Source: a bacterium
GTDB lineage: Bacteria > Armatimonadota > Abditibacteriia > Abditibacteriales > Abditibacteriaceae
DNA length: 64,000 nt
Direction: 5' to 3'
Assembly: GCA_004172935.1 (NCBI GenBank)
Contig: SDZD01000016.1
Coordinates: forward strand, 40,051-104,050
In this document: positions 17,808-26,443 of the stretch, piece by piece
Numbering within the stretch: the first letter of the stretch is position 1
Layout: every line of letters starts with the position of its first letter
Program-made: the position numbers and the translations under genes
Notes under the pieces: generated by a model
The model's database searches: none
Told to the model about the DNA's origin: nothing
What the model saw: the letters and a program-made list of their open reading frames with translations, nothing else

Positions 17808-18407
17808 ATGAGCTATTTCGTATCCGGCCTGTGGCATTTCGCAGCGGCGATGTCTTTCGCCGTTACCTTTGGCGCTTGGCAAGCTGGCAATCCCTTCTAC
17901 TTCCTCAGTTCCCCAGCTTTCACCCTCGCCCTCATCGTCTCGTCTTCCGCTTTTTTTTGGGTGCCCGACCGTTGGGCGAAACGAGGTTTGTGGAAATTTC
18001 TCCACTATCCTTTGCCCGACTGGGACGTGTTGTTTCTTGGCCCCGCGTCCCATCGAAACTGGCTCACCCACTCGCCATTGCTGCCCGCGCTTCTTCTGGG
18101 AGCGCTGTGGAAATGGCCCCAATTAGCCTCTCCAACCTTCTATCAATTGGCTTTGGGGGCAGCAATTGGCACCGGAAGCCACCTTTTTTGGGATTGTGTC
18201 GGCTCTAAGCGTCACTCAATCGTCATGGTTCCATATTGGTGGACTTTACGCGAAGCACCCTCACGGGTGTACCTTCTATTGGGCGCCACACTGTGTTTAA
18301 CCCTTGGAGGCACCCTCTGTGGAGTTTTCGAAACGGGCACGCCAAGCGCTACGATTAAGTGGCAGCCCATAGTCGCGTTTGCGCGGCGCGCGCTAGAAGG
18401 GCTATAA
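17808..18407 (+). CDS. YdjM/DUF457-like membrane protein (putative metal-dependent hydrolase)
   Basis: 199-aa inner-membrane protein with five or so hydrophobic segments. It carries the spaced acidic/His motifs of the membrane-bound metal-dependent hydrolase family: PDWDVLFLG at about residues 74-82, HRNWLTHS at about 85-92 and GSHLFWDCVG at about 123-132. The family is widespread, and its substrate is not established (the E. coli member YdjM is DNA-damage induced). It stands between the AT-rich repeat and secD. A promoter-like sequence for secD lies over its last codons. Confidence 0.7.
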   Translation: MSYFVSGLWHFAAAMSFAVTFGAWQAGNPFYFLSSPAFTLALIVSSSAFFWVPDRWAKRGLWKFLHYPLPDWDVLFLGPASHRNWLTHSPLLPALLLGALWKWPQLASPTFYQLALGAAIGTGSHLFWDCVGSKRHSIVMVPYWWTLREAPSRVYLLLGATLCLTLGGTLCGVFETGTPSATIKWQPIVAFARRALEGL

Positions 18408-18408
18408 T
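18379..18408 (+). promoter_or_regulatory. Candidate sigma-70 promoter for secD
   Basis: TTGCGC (18379-18384), an 18-base spacer, and a perfect TATAAT (18403-18408). It overlaps the 3' end of the upstream gene and would give a leader of about 60 nt before secD. Confidence 0.45.
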
Positions 18409-18473
18409 TTTCGGGCCTTTTCCTGCCCTGTTCGTCACAGAGTTGCATTCCCAGCGCATAGCGCTGTTTTCTG

Positions 18474-20585
18474 ATGAAACGTCGTCCTGTTCAATACCTT
18501 GGACTTTTCCTGCTTGTTTTGGCCAGCCTCGGAGTGATTTTCTTTCCGATTGGCGCCGCGCCTCAAGGCAGCACGCTCCAGGTGCCCGTAGTGGCCCCCA
18601 AAGCGTTTTCCCAGCTTGTAGCTAAAGGGAAAACGCCTACTGCCGAAGCCGATGATGCTTTTGTCAAAGCCTTCAAAGGCCAGATTTTGCCCGGTGCTCT
18701 TACCATTGATGAAGATGGTAAGTCGGGAACTATCACCGACACCGCTCCCGGCGATACCCGCGAAGCGGTTCAGGCCCGCGCTGACAAAATTGTCGCGGCT
18801 CTGGGAACCAAATTCAAAGGCGTCCAACTCGCCCCATCGTGGCAACAGACCATCTCTGGACTGAGCGAGAAACCCTTGTTTTCGCTCGGCTCCTATGCCG
18901 TCTACCCGCCACGCCAGCGCGATGGTCACACCGTCCCTGCCGTCAAGCTCGGTCTCGACTTGCAGGGCGGCGTCAACCTCGTGTTGCAAATCCGCCGCGC
19001 CTCATTCCCCTATCGTCTGCCCGCAGCTCCCAAAGATGCCGCCGCTCGCGAAGAAATTCTCGGCAAAATCCGCGCGGGACTCACAGCCTCCGATGCCTCA
19101 TTGGGATTGCGTGGCACAGACGCCGTTTTTGCCACCACTAAAGGCAGCGAAAACCAGTTCGAGGTTCGCACTCAAGCCAAAGACAAAGCGCAATTCGACC
19201 AGCAAAAAGCCGCGCTCGATACGATGGTCAAGACAGCGCTCAGCGGCGCTGCCACACCGGGCCGCGCCCAATTCTACGATACCCAAAGCACCGGCCAAAA
19301 GCTCGGCTTTGGTGGCAGCGACTATTCCGGCCAGTTACTCAGCCGCACTGTCGAAATCTTACGTTCGCGCGTTGACAAACTCGGCGTCAGCGAACCTCTG
19401 ATTCAAGCTCAGCCACCCGACCGTGTCACAGTTCAGCTTCCCGGCGTCAACGATCCACAGAAAGCTGTTCAGGTTGTCGGTCAAACCGCGCAAATGCGCA
19501 TCGTGCTTTTGCCGCAAGGCTTGCAAGCCCAACCCGATCCGAGCGATTCTAATAACACGCTCTTCCTCGATTCCAAGGGCAACCTCGTACCAAGCGCACA
19601 GGCTCTCGAACTTTGCGAAGCCGAAACAGGCCGTACTCTACAGAAACTGGGACTCTCCAAAGATGGCGCTCCCCAGCCGATTGTGTCGGGTCAGGATGTA
19701 AAACCAACGACGACAGCGGGCTTTGCCGAAGGTAGCAACCCCGCGATCTTCTTCGAGTTACAGGGCGAAGGCAGCCAAAAATTTGCCGCCGTGACGCGCG
19801 ACGTTGCGGGCAAAGGCCGTCAAATCCCCATCTTCTTGGACGACAAGTGCATCTCGGCGCCTAACGTTCAAAGCGCCATCACAGGCGGAAGCGGTCAAAT
19901 TTCAGGCGGCTTCAAAACCGTCGAAGAAGCACGTTCTTTCGCGTTGCTCCTTAACTCTGGTGCCCTACCCGCCCCCATCGACGTGGTCGAAAACCGCACC
20001 GTATCGGCAACTCTGGGCAACGACTCGCTCATAAAATCGGTGAACGCAGGTCTCATCGGTATGGCTGTGGTTGCCGTCTTCATGATCGCCTTCTATCGCC
20101 TCCCTGGCGTGTTGGCGAACTGCGCGTTGGCGGTCTACATGGTTCTCAACCTGGCTGCCTTCGTCCTTCTCGGTGCTACGCTCACACTCCCTGGTATCGC
20201 CGGTTTGTTGCTTGCTCTAGCCATCTCTCTAGATACCAACATTCTCGTGTTCGAGCGACTCAAAGAGGAAATGGTCATCCAGCCCACGTTTGCCGCCGCG
20301 CTGCGCGCTGCGTTCGACCGTGCATGGACGGCCATTTTGGACTCGCACATCACCACGCTCATCGCCTCAACCGTGTTGTTCTACTTTGGAACAGGCCCGG
20401 TCAAAGGCTTTGCGCTCACACTTGCTGTTGGCGTTGTGATCTCCTTGTTCACAGCTATTTCCGTCACCAGACTATTCATGTGGAGCATCGCCAGCATAGG
20501 CGAAAAAAATCGCAACCTCATGGCGGGCAAGTTGCCCGCAGCACACACGACCGCACCGACCACAAGCAAAGGTTCGCGCGCCTAA
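18474..20585 (+). CDS. secD: Protein translocase subunit SecD
   Basis: Accessory subunit of the Sec translocon that uses the proton motive force to help pull proteins out on the periplasmic side. 703 aa. One N-terminal membrane segment (YLGLFLLVLASLGVIFF), a large periplasmic part starting with the signature LGLDLQGGVNLVLQI near residue 160, and a C-terminal five-helix bundle with the LLLALAISLDTNILVFERLKEEM motif at about 579-601. Some 80 extra residues between the first helix and the DLQGG motif lengthen it compared with E. coli SecD. secF follows 42 bp downstream, separated by a 10-bp hairpin. Confidence 0.95.
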   Translation: MKRRPVQYLGLFLLVLASLGVIFFPIGAAPQGSTLQVPVVAPKAFSQLVAKGKTPTAEADDAFVKAFKGQILPGALTIDEDGKSGTITDTAPGDTREAVQARADKIVAALGTKFKGVQLAPSWQQTISGLSEKPLFSLGSYAVYPPRQRDGHTVPAVKLGLDLQGGVNLVLQIRRASFPYRLPAAPKDAAAREEILGKIRAGLTASDASLGLRGTDAVFATTKGSENQFEVRTQAKDKAQFDQQKAALDTMVKTALSGAATPGRAQFYDTQSTGQKLGFGGSDYSGQLLSRTVEILRSRVDKLGVSEPLIQAQPPDRVTVQLPGVNDPQKAVQVVGQTAQMRIVLLPQGLQAQPDPSDSNNTLFLDSKGNLVPSAQALELCEAETGRTLQKLGLSKDGAPQPIVSGQDVKPTTTAGFAEGSNPAIFFELQGEGSQKFAAVTRDVAGKGRQIPIFLDDKCISAPNVQSAITGGSGQISGGFKTVEEARSFALLLNSGALPAPIDVVENRTVSATLGNDSLIKSVNAGLIGMAVVAVFMIAFYRLPGVLANCALAVYMVLNLAAFVLLGATLTLPGIAGLLLALAISLDTNILVFERLKEEMVIQPTFAAALRAAFDRAWTAILDSHITTLIASTVLFYFGTGPVKGFALTLAVGVVISLFTAISVTRLFMWSIASIGEKNRNLMAGKLPAAHTTAPTTSKGSRA

Positions 20586-20592
20586 CTCTTTC

Positions 20593-20619
20593 GGGCTAGT
20601 GGCCGGAAACCACTAGCCC
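20593..20619 (+). promoter_or_regulatory. Hairpin between secD and secF
   Basis: Perfect 10-bp stem GGGCTAGTGG (20593-20602) / CCACTAGCCC (20610-20619), loop CCGGAAA. There is no T-run. It lies just upstream of secF and may tune the SecD:SecF ratio or stabilise the secD end. Confidence 0.5.
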
Positions 20620-20627
20620 TTACTCCT

Positions 20628-21665
20628 ATGGATTTTCGCGAAAAAAAAATCGACTTAGTGGGCAAAATGTGGCTATGGTTCGGTATCTCCATCGCCGTCA
20701 TGGTCATTGGCCTAATAGGTTGGCTCATCCCACCGATGGGTCTTAACTATGGTATCGACTTCAAAGGTGGCTCACAGTTCACCTACCGCATCCCCACAGC
20801 GCTTCGAGGCGACTTAGCCAACGAACAGGGACAAGCGAACTTACTCTCCAAAGTCAACAAAGGCATGGAAGAAGGCGGCCTGGTTGGTACACGTGCCCAA
20901 ATTGCTGGCGCAGCAGACATAATCATCAATGCCCCGGCTCTCACAGCCAGTGAAGCTCAAACACAAGAAGACATCGCTACTAAGGCTGTCTCGGCTGCTT
21001 TTGGCGTAAAAGCAACTCCTGAAGGCCGCCAACAGGTTGGTGCAGTTATTGGAGATGAACTCCGCGCCAACGCCATCAAAGGTGTTATTTTTGGTGTGTT
21101 GCTCATCGCCGCTTGGATTTACATCCGCTACAACTTTGCGGGCGACGGTTTGAAATATGCTGTAGCAGGCATCGTAGCACTTCTGCACGACGTTATTGTG
21201 CTCATCGGCCTCTTCGCGCTCATTGGTAAGTTCGATCAGCGTGTCGAAGTGGATGGTGCCTTCATCGCGGCCTTGCTGACTGTCGTTGGTTATTCCATCA
21301 ACGACTCAGTAGTTATTTTCGACCGTATCCGCGAGAACCTACGCAACAGGCGCACCGAACCCTTCAACAAAATCGTTAACGACTCGTTGCTCGAAACCAT
21401 GAGCCGTTCGATCAATACAGGTCTAACCGTATTGTTGATGTTGTTCGTGTTGTTGTTATTCGGCGGCGAAAGCATCTACAACTTCACGCTTGCCATGCTG
21501 TTGGGCATCGCCTCCGGTTTGTACTCGTCCATTTTCAATGCCTCAATGGTGTTGGTGCTATGGCATCAATTCGACGAAAAGAAAGCTGCTCAAGTAAGAG
21601 CCAATCGAACCAACGTTTCAGTGCGGGAAACCCCACGGCAAACGACCGTGAAACGCTCAAAATAA
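20628..21665 (+). CDS. secF: Protein translocase subunit SecF
   Basis: Partner of SecD in the Sec translocon. 345 aa. N-terminal helix followed by the family motif YGIDFKGGSQFTYRI at about residues 42-56, then a periplasmic domain and five C-terminal helices with SINDSVVIFDRIRENLRNRR at about 223-242. The lysine- and arginine-rich C-terminus is cytoplasmic. Downstream is a compact terminator at 21671-21696. Starts at ATG 20628. Confidence 0.95.
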   Translation: MDFREKKIDLVGKMWLWFGISIAVMVIGLIGWLIPPMGLNYGIDFKGGSQFTYRIPTALRGDLANEQGQANLLSKVNKGMEEGGLVGTRAQIAGAADIIINAPALTASEAQTQEDIATKAVSAAFGVKATPEGRQQVGAVIGDELRANAIKGVIFGVLLIAAWIYIRYNFAGDGLKYAVAGIVALLHDVIVLIGLFALIGKFDQRVEVDGAFIAALLTVVGYSINDSVVIFDRIRENLRNRRTEPFNKIVNDSLLETMSRSINTGLTVLLMLFVLLLFGGESIYNFTLAMLLGIASGLYSSIFNASMVLVLWHQFDEKKAAQVRANRTNVSVRETPRQTTVKRSK

Positions 21666-21670
21666 ACTAA

Positions 21671-21696
21671 AAACCCGCACCGCAAGGTGCGGGTTT
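21671..21696 (+). terminator. Intrinsic terminator after secF
   Basis: AAACCCGCACC (21671-21681) and GGTGCGGGTTT (21686-21696) pair perfectly around a GCAA tetraloop; the T-tail is short. Confidence 0.75.
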
Positions 21697-21726
21697 CGTG
21701 TGTGTCAGGATTTACACTAAAGTTCA

Positions 21727-22317
21727 ATGCCTGTTTCGTCATCCCTTCTAACAATTTTAGTGGGTGTCCTCTTGGTCTGCGTCGTGGCTCAATGCTTCTT
21801 TCTCATTGGCATGAGCCGCCGCATGGCACGCCACTCGAAAATGTTGCGCCAGTTCTTTTCAGGGCCTCAGGGCGAGGACTTGGAAGGCTTGCTTTCACGT
21901 ACTATCGAAAACGCGCAAACAGCCAGTGATACCGCCACTGCAATCAGCATCCAGATGAACGAATTCTTGGAGCGCTTCGATGGCTGCATTCAGCATTTCG
22001 CCCTCGTGCGCTACGATGCCTTTGAGGAAGTCACAGGCCAATTATCGTTTTCGCTCGCAATGCTCGATGGCCGTGATAACGGCGCCATCATTTCCACCAT
22101 CTTTGGCCGCACCAACTCGCGTTGCTTCGGTAAGATGATTGTCGGTGGTCGTCCCGAACAACCTCTCACCGATGAGGAACAGCAAGCCCTGCTGCAAGCT
22201 CTCGAATCAAAGGCCAAGGTCAGCCTCAGAAACCAGAGCAACGATCTCGATAAAAAAAACGTAGTGATTCTTCCAACAGCGCAACGAACTGAATTTATGG
22301 GAGTAGGCCGCGAGTGA
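21727..22317 (+). CDS. DUF4446 family membrane-anchored protein
   Basis: 196 aa. One N-terminal membrane helix ([21 protein letters not shown]), a probable coiled segment (about 35-85), and the DUF4446 core [35 protein letters not shown] at about 97-131. The family is widespread in Gram-positive and related bacteria, often near chromosome-partition or spore genes, with unknown function. Its stop codon overlaps the GTG start of dut by 4 nt, so the two are translationally coupled. Confidence 0.8.
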   Translation: MPVSSSLLTILVGVLLVCVVAQCFFLIGMSRRMARHSKMLRQFFSGPQGEDLEGLLSRTIENAQTASDTATAISIQMNEFLERFDGCIQHFALVRYDAFEEVTGQLSFSLAMLDGRDNGAIISTIFGRTNSRCFGKMIVGGRPEQPLTDEEQQALLQALESKAKVSLRNQSNDLDKKNVVILPTAQRTEFMGVGRE

Positions 22318-22748
22318 AAGTTCTCCTGCGACGACTGCCCAACGGCGAGGGCCTCGAACTCCCCTCTTATCAAACCCAAGGTTCAGCAGGTATGGACGTA
22401 AGAGCCGCCAGCGAACACGAACTGCTGCCTGGCCAAACCGCTTTAGTAGCCACAGGATTCGCTCTCGAACTCCCAGATGGACTGGAAGCCCAAATACGTC
22501 CTCGTTCGGGTTTAGCTCTCAAACACGGCCTAACCCTGCTCAACTCACCTGGAACAATCGACCCCGACTTCCGGGGCGAGATTCACGTAATCTTGACTAA
22601 CCTCGGCTCTGAACCCTTCAATGTCAAACGTGGCGAGCGCATAGCACAAATCGTTTTCGCCCGTTTCGAACGCGTCGAACTGAACGAACAAGACCAACTG
22701 AGCGAAAGTGCGCGCGGTTCTGGCGGCTTCGGCTCGACAGGAAGATAG
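22314..22748 (+). CDS. dut: Deoxyuridine 5'-triphosphate nucleotidohydrolase (dUTPase)
   Basis: Hydrolyses dUTP to dUMP and pyrophosphate, keeping uracil out of DNA and supplying dUMP for thymidylate. 144 aa, normal for the trimeric enzyme. All five family motifs are visible: [29 protein letters not shown] with the catalytic Asp, [13 protein letters not shown] and the flexible C-terminal [13 protein letters not shown] start overlaps the upstream gene in GTGA. tRNA-Ser(UGA) starts 23 bp after the stop. Confidence 0.95.
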   Translation: MKVLLRRLPNGEGLELPSYQTQGSAGMDVRAASEHELLPGQTALVATGFALELPDGLEAQIRPRSGLALKHGLTLLNSPGTIDPDFRGEIHVILTNLGSEPFNVKRGERIAQIVFARFERVELNEQDQLSESARGSGGFGSTGR

Positions 22749-22771
22749 AAAACTCTGTTAAAATAAATTGT

Positions 22772-22856
22772 GGAGCGATGGCCGAGTGGTTTAAGGCGGC
22801 GGTCTTGAAAACCGTTGAAGGGAAACTTTCCGGGGGTTCGAATCCCTCTCGCTCCG
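22772..22856 (+). tRNA. tRNA-Ser (UGA anticodon)
   Basis: Acceptor arm GGAGCGA/TCGCTCC, discriminator G, D-arm GCCGAGTGGTTTAAGGC, anticodon TGA at 22806-22808, a long variable arm typical of class II tRNA-Ser, and T-loop GGTTCGAATCC. CCA is not encoded. A bidirectional terminator follows. Confidence 0.96.
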
Positions 22857-22866
22857 CTTTAAAAAC

Positions 22867-22906
22867 AAAAAAATGGGCTGACTCAACTGAGTCGGCCCAT
22901 TTTTTT
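22867..22906. terminator. Bidirectional terminator
   Basis: A-run, GGGCTGACTCA (22875-22885), 2-base loop, TGAGTCGGCCC (22888-22898), T-run, with one G-T wobble. It ends the tRNA transcript (+) and the 22919-23416 gene (-). Confidence 0.9.
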
Positions 22907-22918
22907 GTTCTTCTACTC

Positions 22919-23416
22919 TCAATAACCGGGAGTAGGATTGGCTGCGGAGTTAGTTGTCTCCGTATCAACAGGCGCCGCAGTAGCCTCTGGAGCCACCGTT
23001 TCGCTGGCCGAACCAGTTTCTGGCGCAGGTGCCGTCGTTGGCACAACGTTATTCACCGTCACATTGGTCGTGTCACCCGATGCAGGCGCCGCGCTAGATT
23101 TGCCCGATGAAACCGGAGGCGCAATAACACGAGTGTTAGTCGTGGTAGTGTTGCGCGTAACCGTAGTTTTGGTTCCAGGAACAGGCACAAGTACGGTTGT
23201 TGGTGGCGTAGTTATGACAACCGCAGGGCCTGGTGCGGAGGTAGCTTGCACAATAACCGTCCTGTCTCGTCCCTGAACGACTGTAGTACTAGGTTCGGTC
23301 GCAGGCTGGCGTGTCGCAAAATATGCGAGAGCTGCGCCCCCCACGACAACGAGTGATACCAAACCGATAATAAGCGCCGAATTGCTCTGACGCCGAGCTT
23401 CTGGATCGTAAGCCAT
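22919..23416 (-). CDS. Single-pass membrane protein with a Thr/Val/Ala/Pro-rich exterior region
   Basis: 165 aa, no recognised domain. Short cytoplasmic N-terminus, one membrane helix (SALIIGLVSLVVVGGAALAYFA, about residues 13-34), then about 130 residues of low-complexity Thr, Val, Ala, Pro and Ser (for example TTTTNTRV and APVDTETTNS). This looks like a flexible periplasmic or surface stalk. An AAGGAGTTTATTTTT leader precedes the ATG at 23416. Divergent from rfbA. Function unknown. Confidence 0.65.
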   Translation of the reverse strand: MAYDPEARRQSNSALIIGLVSLVVVGGAALAYFATRQPATEPSTTVVQGRDRTVIVQATSAPGPAVVITTPPTTVLVPVPGTKTTVTRNTTTTNTRVIAPPVSSGKSSAAPASGDTTNVTVNNVVPTTAPAPETGSASETVAPEATAAPVDTETTNSAANPTPGY

Positions 23417-23556
23417 AAAAATAAACTCCTTGAAGTGGAAATCACACCTATTGACACAATTTATTTAAAACTGTTCAAAGAAATGTTGTGTTCCGTACTT
23501 TTTGAGTCATCCGGCGTATATGGCAGAATGGATGCCACACTGTAACCACAACCTTT

Positions 23557-24432
23557 ATGAAAGGCATCATCCTCGCCGGTGGTTCTGGCACACGACTCCA
23601 TCCGCTAACGCTCGCTTTGTCGAAACAACTGCTTCCCGTTTACGACAAACCGATGATCTATTACCCACTTTCGACCTTAATGTTAGCCGGATTGCGCGAA
23701 ATCCTGATCATTTCTACCCCACATGATCTACCTCATTTTCGCGAGCTTCTCGGTGATGGCTCGAATTGGGGTATTTCCCTGGAATATGCCGAACAACCCT
23801 CACCCGATGGTTTAGCTCAGGCATTTCTGATTGGCGAGAAATTTTTGAACGGCGATTCAGCCTGTCTTATCCTCGGCGATAACATATTCTATGCACAGGG
23901 ATTAAGTGAATCACTTCAAAGCGCAGCCCAAATTAAACAGGGCGCACAAGTTTTCGGCTATCAAGTCGCCGATCCCGAACGCTACGGGGTTATCGAGTGG
24001 GATAAAAGCGGGCGCGTTTTGAGCATTGAGGAAAAGCCCACACAGCCCAAATCCCATTTTGCCGTCGTCGGTCTTTATTTTTATGACAGTGATGTCGTAG
24101 AAATAGCCAAAAACGTCCGCCCCTCATGGCGTGGCGAACTCGAAATCACCGAGGTCAACAACACGTACCTCAAACGCGGCGATTTATACGCACAAAAACT
24201 CAGTCGTGGAGCAGCATGGCTTGATACCGGGACACACGACTCGCTTCTTGAAGCCGGAAATTTCATCGCCACCATCGAAAAAAGACAGGGACTAAAAATT
24301 GCCTGCCTCGAAGAAATTGCCTACCAGATGGATTTCATCGACGCCGATGCAGTGTTACGCGCCGCCAAAAGATTCGAGAAGACCGAATATGGCCGTTACC
24401 TGAATCGTATGGTTAGCAACGACGGCCACTAA
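23557..24432 (+). CDS. rfbA: Glucose-1-phosphate thymidylyltransferase
   Basis: Makes dTDP-glucose from dTTP and glucose-1-phosphate, the first step to dTDP-L-rhamnose and other dTDP-sugars for surface polysaccharides. 291 aa. Signature [18 protein letters not shown] at the N-terminus, [20 protein letters not shown] at 27-46, LILGDNIFY at about 106-114 and [20 protein letters not shown] near 155-174. No rfbB, rfbC or rfbD is adjacent. A 13-bp perfect terminator follows. Confidence 0.95.
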   Translation: MKGIILAGGSGTRLHPLTLALSKQLLPVYDKPMIYYPLSTLMLAGLREILIISTPHDLPHFRELLGDGSNWGISLEYAEQPSPDGLAQAFLIGEKFLNGDSACLILGDNIFYAQGLSESLQSAAQIKQGAQVFGYQVADPERYGVIEWDKSGRVLSIEEKPTQPKSHFAVVGLYFYDSDVVEIAKNVRPSWRGELEITEVNNTYLKRGDLYAQKLSRGAAWLDTGTHDSLLEAGNFIATIEKRQGLKIACLEEIAYQMDFIDADAVLRAAKRFEKTEYGRYLNRMVSNDGH

Positions 24433-24440
24433 AACAAAAA

Positions 24441-24470
24441 AAGCCTCGCTCATGAAAATGAGCGAGGCTT
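24441..24470. terminator. Intrinsic terminator (rfbA and converging gene)
   Basis: AAGCCTCGCTCAT (24441-24453), GAAA tetraloop, ATGAGCGAGGCTT (24458-24470), with A-run before and T-run after, so it works in both directions. Confidence 0.88.
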
Positions 24471-24484
24471 TTAGGTCTGTGTGC

Positions 24485-24751
24485 TTAGACGGTGGTCGTT
24501 CCACGACCAGAAAGTAACTTGACGACTCCAATCAGGATGCAAGCGCCAATGACGCCAACGATAATCTGAACGAAGTTGAAACCCGGAGCTCCAAAACCTT
24601 GGCCACCCGATAGGATAAAGCCTCCGATAGCGGAACCAACGATACCAGCGATGATGTTAGCCAAAGCGCCCATTCTAGCGTTCGTACCCATAATCATGGA
24701 TGCAATCCAACCGATAAGCGCACCTGCGAGGATAGTGATGATCAAGCTCAT
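24485..24751 (-). CDS. GlsB/YeaQ/YmgE family stress-response membrane protein
   Basis: 88-aa very hydrophobic, Gly-rich protein with three membrane segments: LIITILAGALIGWIASMI, LANIIAGIVGSAIGGFIL and VQIIVGVIGACILIGVVKLL. This matches the transglycosylase-associated/GlsB family induced by stress in many bacteria; biochemical role unknown. The ATG at 24751 is preceded by AAGGAG 10 nt upstream, which fixes the start; the open frame continuing to 24928 is not expected to be translated. Confidence 0.88.
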   Translation of the reverse strand: MSLIITILAGALIGWIASMIMGTNARMGALANIIAGIVGSAIGGFILSGGQGFGAPGFNFVQIIVGVIGACILIGVVKLLSGRGTTTV

Positions 24752-24844
24752 GTGTGTTTCTCCTTGAATGCTCCCCTGAGCCTTTTCTTGTACTCCCATC
24801 ATAAAGCACATACCGTGCCAATCTTCTTTGGGAAAACCCTTACA

Positions 24845-25219
24845 ATGACTAAAATCGAAGCTGAAGATTTTTCTAGCAAATGGATGGGGGCTTGGAACTC
24901 TCACGATCTCGAAGCCATCCTTGACCACTATGCGGAAGACATCGAATTCTCCTCACCTTTCGCAACCCGAATAATGGGTACCGCGCTCATATCTGGGATC
25001 GAAGCGCTGGAAGAGTATTTTTCTCGCGCTCTCGAACGATTTCCAGATTTACATTTTTCCCACATGAATGTCTTCAGCGGCGCACAAAGTGTGGTGCTGT
25101 GCTACCGCAGCGTGGATGGACTTGATGCTGTGGAAACAATGGTTTTTAACGATTGTGGGTTAGTGCATCGTGTGTGGGCACACTATCGCGAAACGCCAGA
25201 CAATGCCCCAATAGGTTAA
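24845..25219 (+). CDS. SnoaL-like / NTF2-fold protein
   Basis: 124-aa NTF2-like protein. The N-terminal WMGAWNSHDLEAILDHYAEDIEFSSP and the following GIEALEEYFSRALERFPDLHF pattern are typical of SnoaL-like polyketide-cyclase-fold proteins, which act as small-molecule isomerases, hydrolases or binding proteins. The ATG at 24845 matches the family start; the frame is open further upstream without similarity. It lies 18 bp before a dehydrogenase gene and may be co-transcribed with it. Substrate unknown. Confidence 0.75.
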   Translation: MTKIEAEDFSSKWMGAWNSHDLEAILDHYAEDIEFSSPFATRIMGTALISGIEALEEYFSRALERFPDLHFSHMNVFSGAQSVVLCYRSVDGLDAVETMVFNDCGLVHRVWAHYRETPDNAPIG

Positions 25220-25237
25220 ACCCTTCGGGCCAAAATT

Positions 25238-26293
25238 ATGAGCATCAAAATTGGAGTCATCGAAGGCGACGGCGTTGGGCCGGAGGTTGTGTCTTGGGGC
25301 GTATCGGTATTAGAAGCCGTATCGCGCGGTTCGGGCTTAGAATTTGATTTCGTGAAAGCCCCTGTGGGTGGTAGCACTTATATCGAAATGGGCCAAGTTC
25401 TGCCGGAAGAATCCCTTACGACCTTGCGCAGTTGTGCAGCTGTTCTCAAAGGTCCAATGGGACGCCCCGACATCGAAGCGGGCATTGTCGAGCGCGATGG
25501 TATTCTGGCGCTTCGCCAAATCTTCGAACAGTACGTCAACATCCGTCCAGTCAAGCTGTTCCGTGGTCTGGAAGCCGCCTCACCGCTCAAAGACGCCCTC
25601 TTAGAGCGCGGGGTCGATTTCGTTATCATCCGCGAAAACTCCGAGGGTCTTTACTCTCGCATGGGCGGCATCACGGCCAACACCGCGACAGACATCAACC
25701 TGTTTACCGAGCGCGGCACACGTCGTATCTTGGAGTTCGCATTTGACATTGCTAAAAAGCGCGGCAAAAAATTAATCTCTGTCGATAAGGCCAACGTTCT
25801 CTCAGGTTCTCTCTATTGGCGCCGCATGTTCGAAGCGATGGCGAAATCGCACCCAGAAATCACCTGTTCCTCGCAACTGGTCGATTCTTTCTGCATTCTC
25901 GTCTTGCAAGACCCTTCGCCTCGCAAATGGGATGTCGTCGTCACCGACAACATGTTTGGCGACATCATCTCCGATGAGGCCGCTGCCATCGTGGGTTCAC
26001 TCGGCATGAGTCCCAGTGCCAACTTCAACCCAGGCGGCATTTCGATGTACGAACCAGTGCATGGAAGCGCCCCCGATATTGCCGGACAAGGCATAGCCAA
26101 TCCGCTCGCAACTATTCTGGCAACAGCCATGATGATGCGCTATACCTTTGAGCGCGAAGATCTCGCAATCAAAATCGAAAAGGCCGTTCAGAAAGCACTC
26201 GACGAAGGTTTCCGTACTAGGGACATCTGCGCGGGTGAACCCCATTGCACAACTGATGAAATGGGCGAAGCAGTTTTAAAGTATCTGAACTAA
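25238..26293 (+). CDS. Isocitrate/isopropylmalate dehydrogenase family protein
   Basis: NAD(P)-dependent beta-decarboxylating dehydrogenase, 351 aa. N-terminal IGVIEGDGVGPEV, substrate-loop Arg residues in IRPVKLFRG and IIRENSEGLYS, catalytic Lys in ISVDKANVLSGS, metal-binding Asp in VVTDNMFGDIISDEAA, and the nucleotide site PVHGSAPDIAGQGIANPLATILA. The length and motifs fit 3-isopropylmalate, tartrate or isocitrate-type enzymes. No leuC, leuD or TCA gene is adjacent, so the exact substrate is open. A terminator follows at 26312. Confidence 0.88.
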   Translation: MSIKIGVIEGDGVGPEVVSWGVSVLEAVSRGSGLEFDFVKAPVGGSTYIEMGQVLPEESLTTLRSCAAVLKGPMGRPDIEAGIVERDGILALRQIFEQYVNIRPVKLFRGLEAASPLKDALLERGVDFVIIRENSEGLYSRMGGITANTATDINLFTERGTRRILEFAFDIAKKRGKKLISVDKANVLSGSLYWRRMFEAMAKSHPEITCSSQLVDSFCILVLQDPSPRKWDVVVTDNMFGDIISDEAAAIVGSLGMSPSANFNPGGISMYEPVHGSAPDIAGQGIANPLATILATAMMMRYTFEREDLAIKIEKAVQKALDEGFRTRDICAGEPHCTTDEMGEAVLKYLN

Positions 26294-26311
26294 ATTTAAG
26301 AACACTATCAT

Positions 26312-26339
26312 AAGACGACGCCGCAACCAGCGTCGTCTT
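26312..26339 (+). terminator. Intrinsic terminator
   Basis: AAGACGACGC (26312-26321) and GCGTCGTCTT (26330-26339) pair perfectly around an 8-base loop and run into TTTGTGTT. Confidence 0.88.
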
Positions 26340-26443
26340 TTGTGTTCTATTAATGTGCAGTTGTCAAGAATTCTTCGTCTGATAAGGATCACTCCTTTTC
26401 ATTTTTTTCGAGATACTTACACTTGGACCGTTTACTGGGATTC

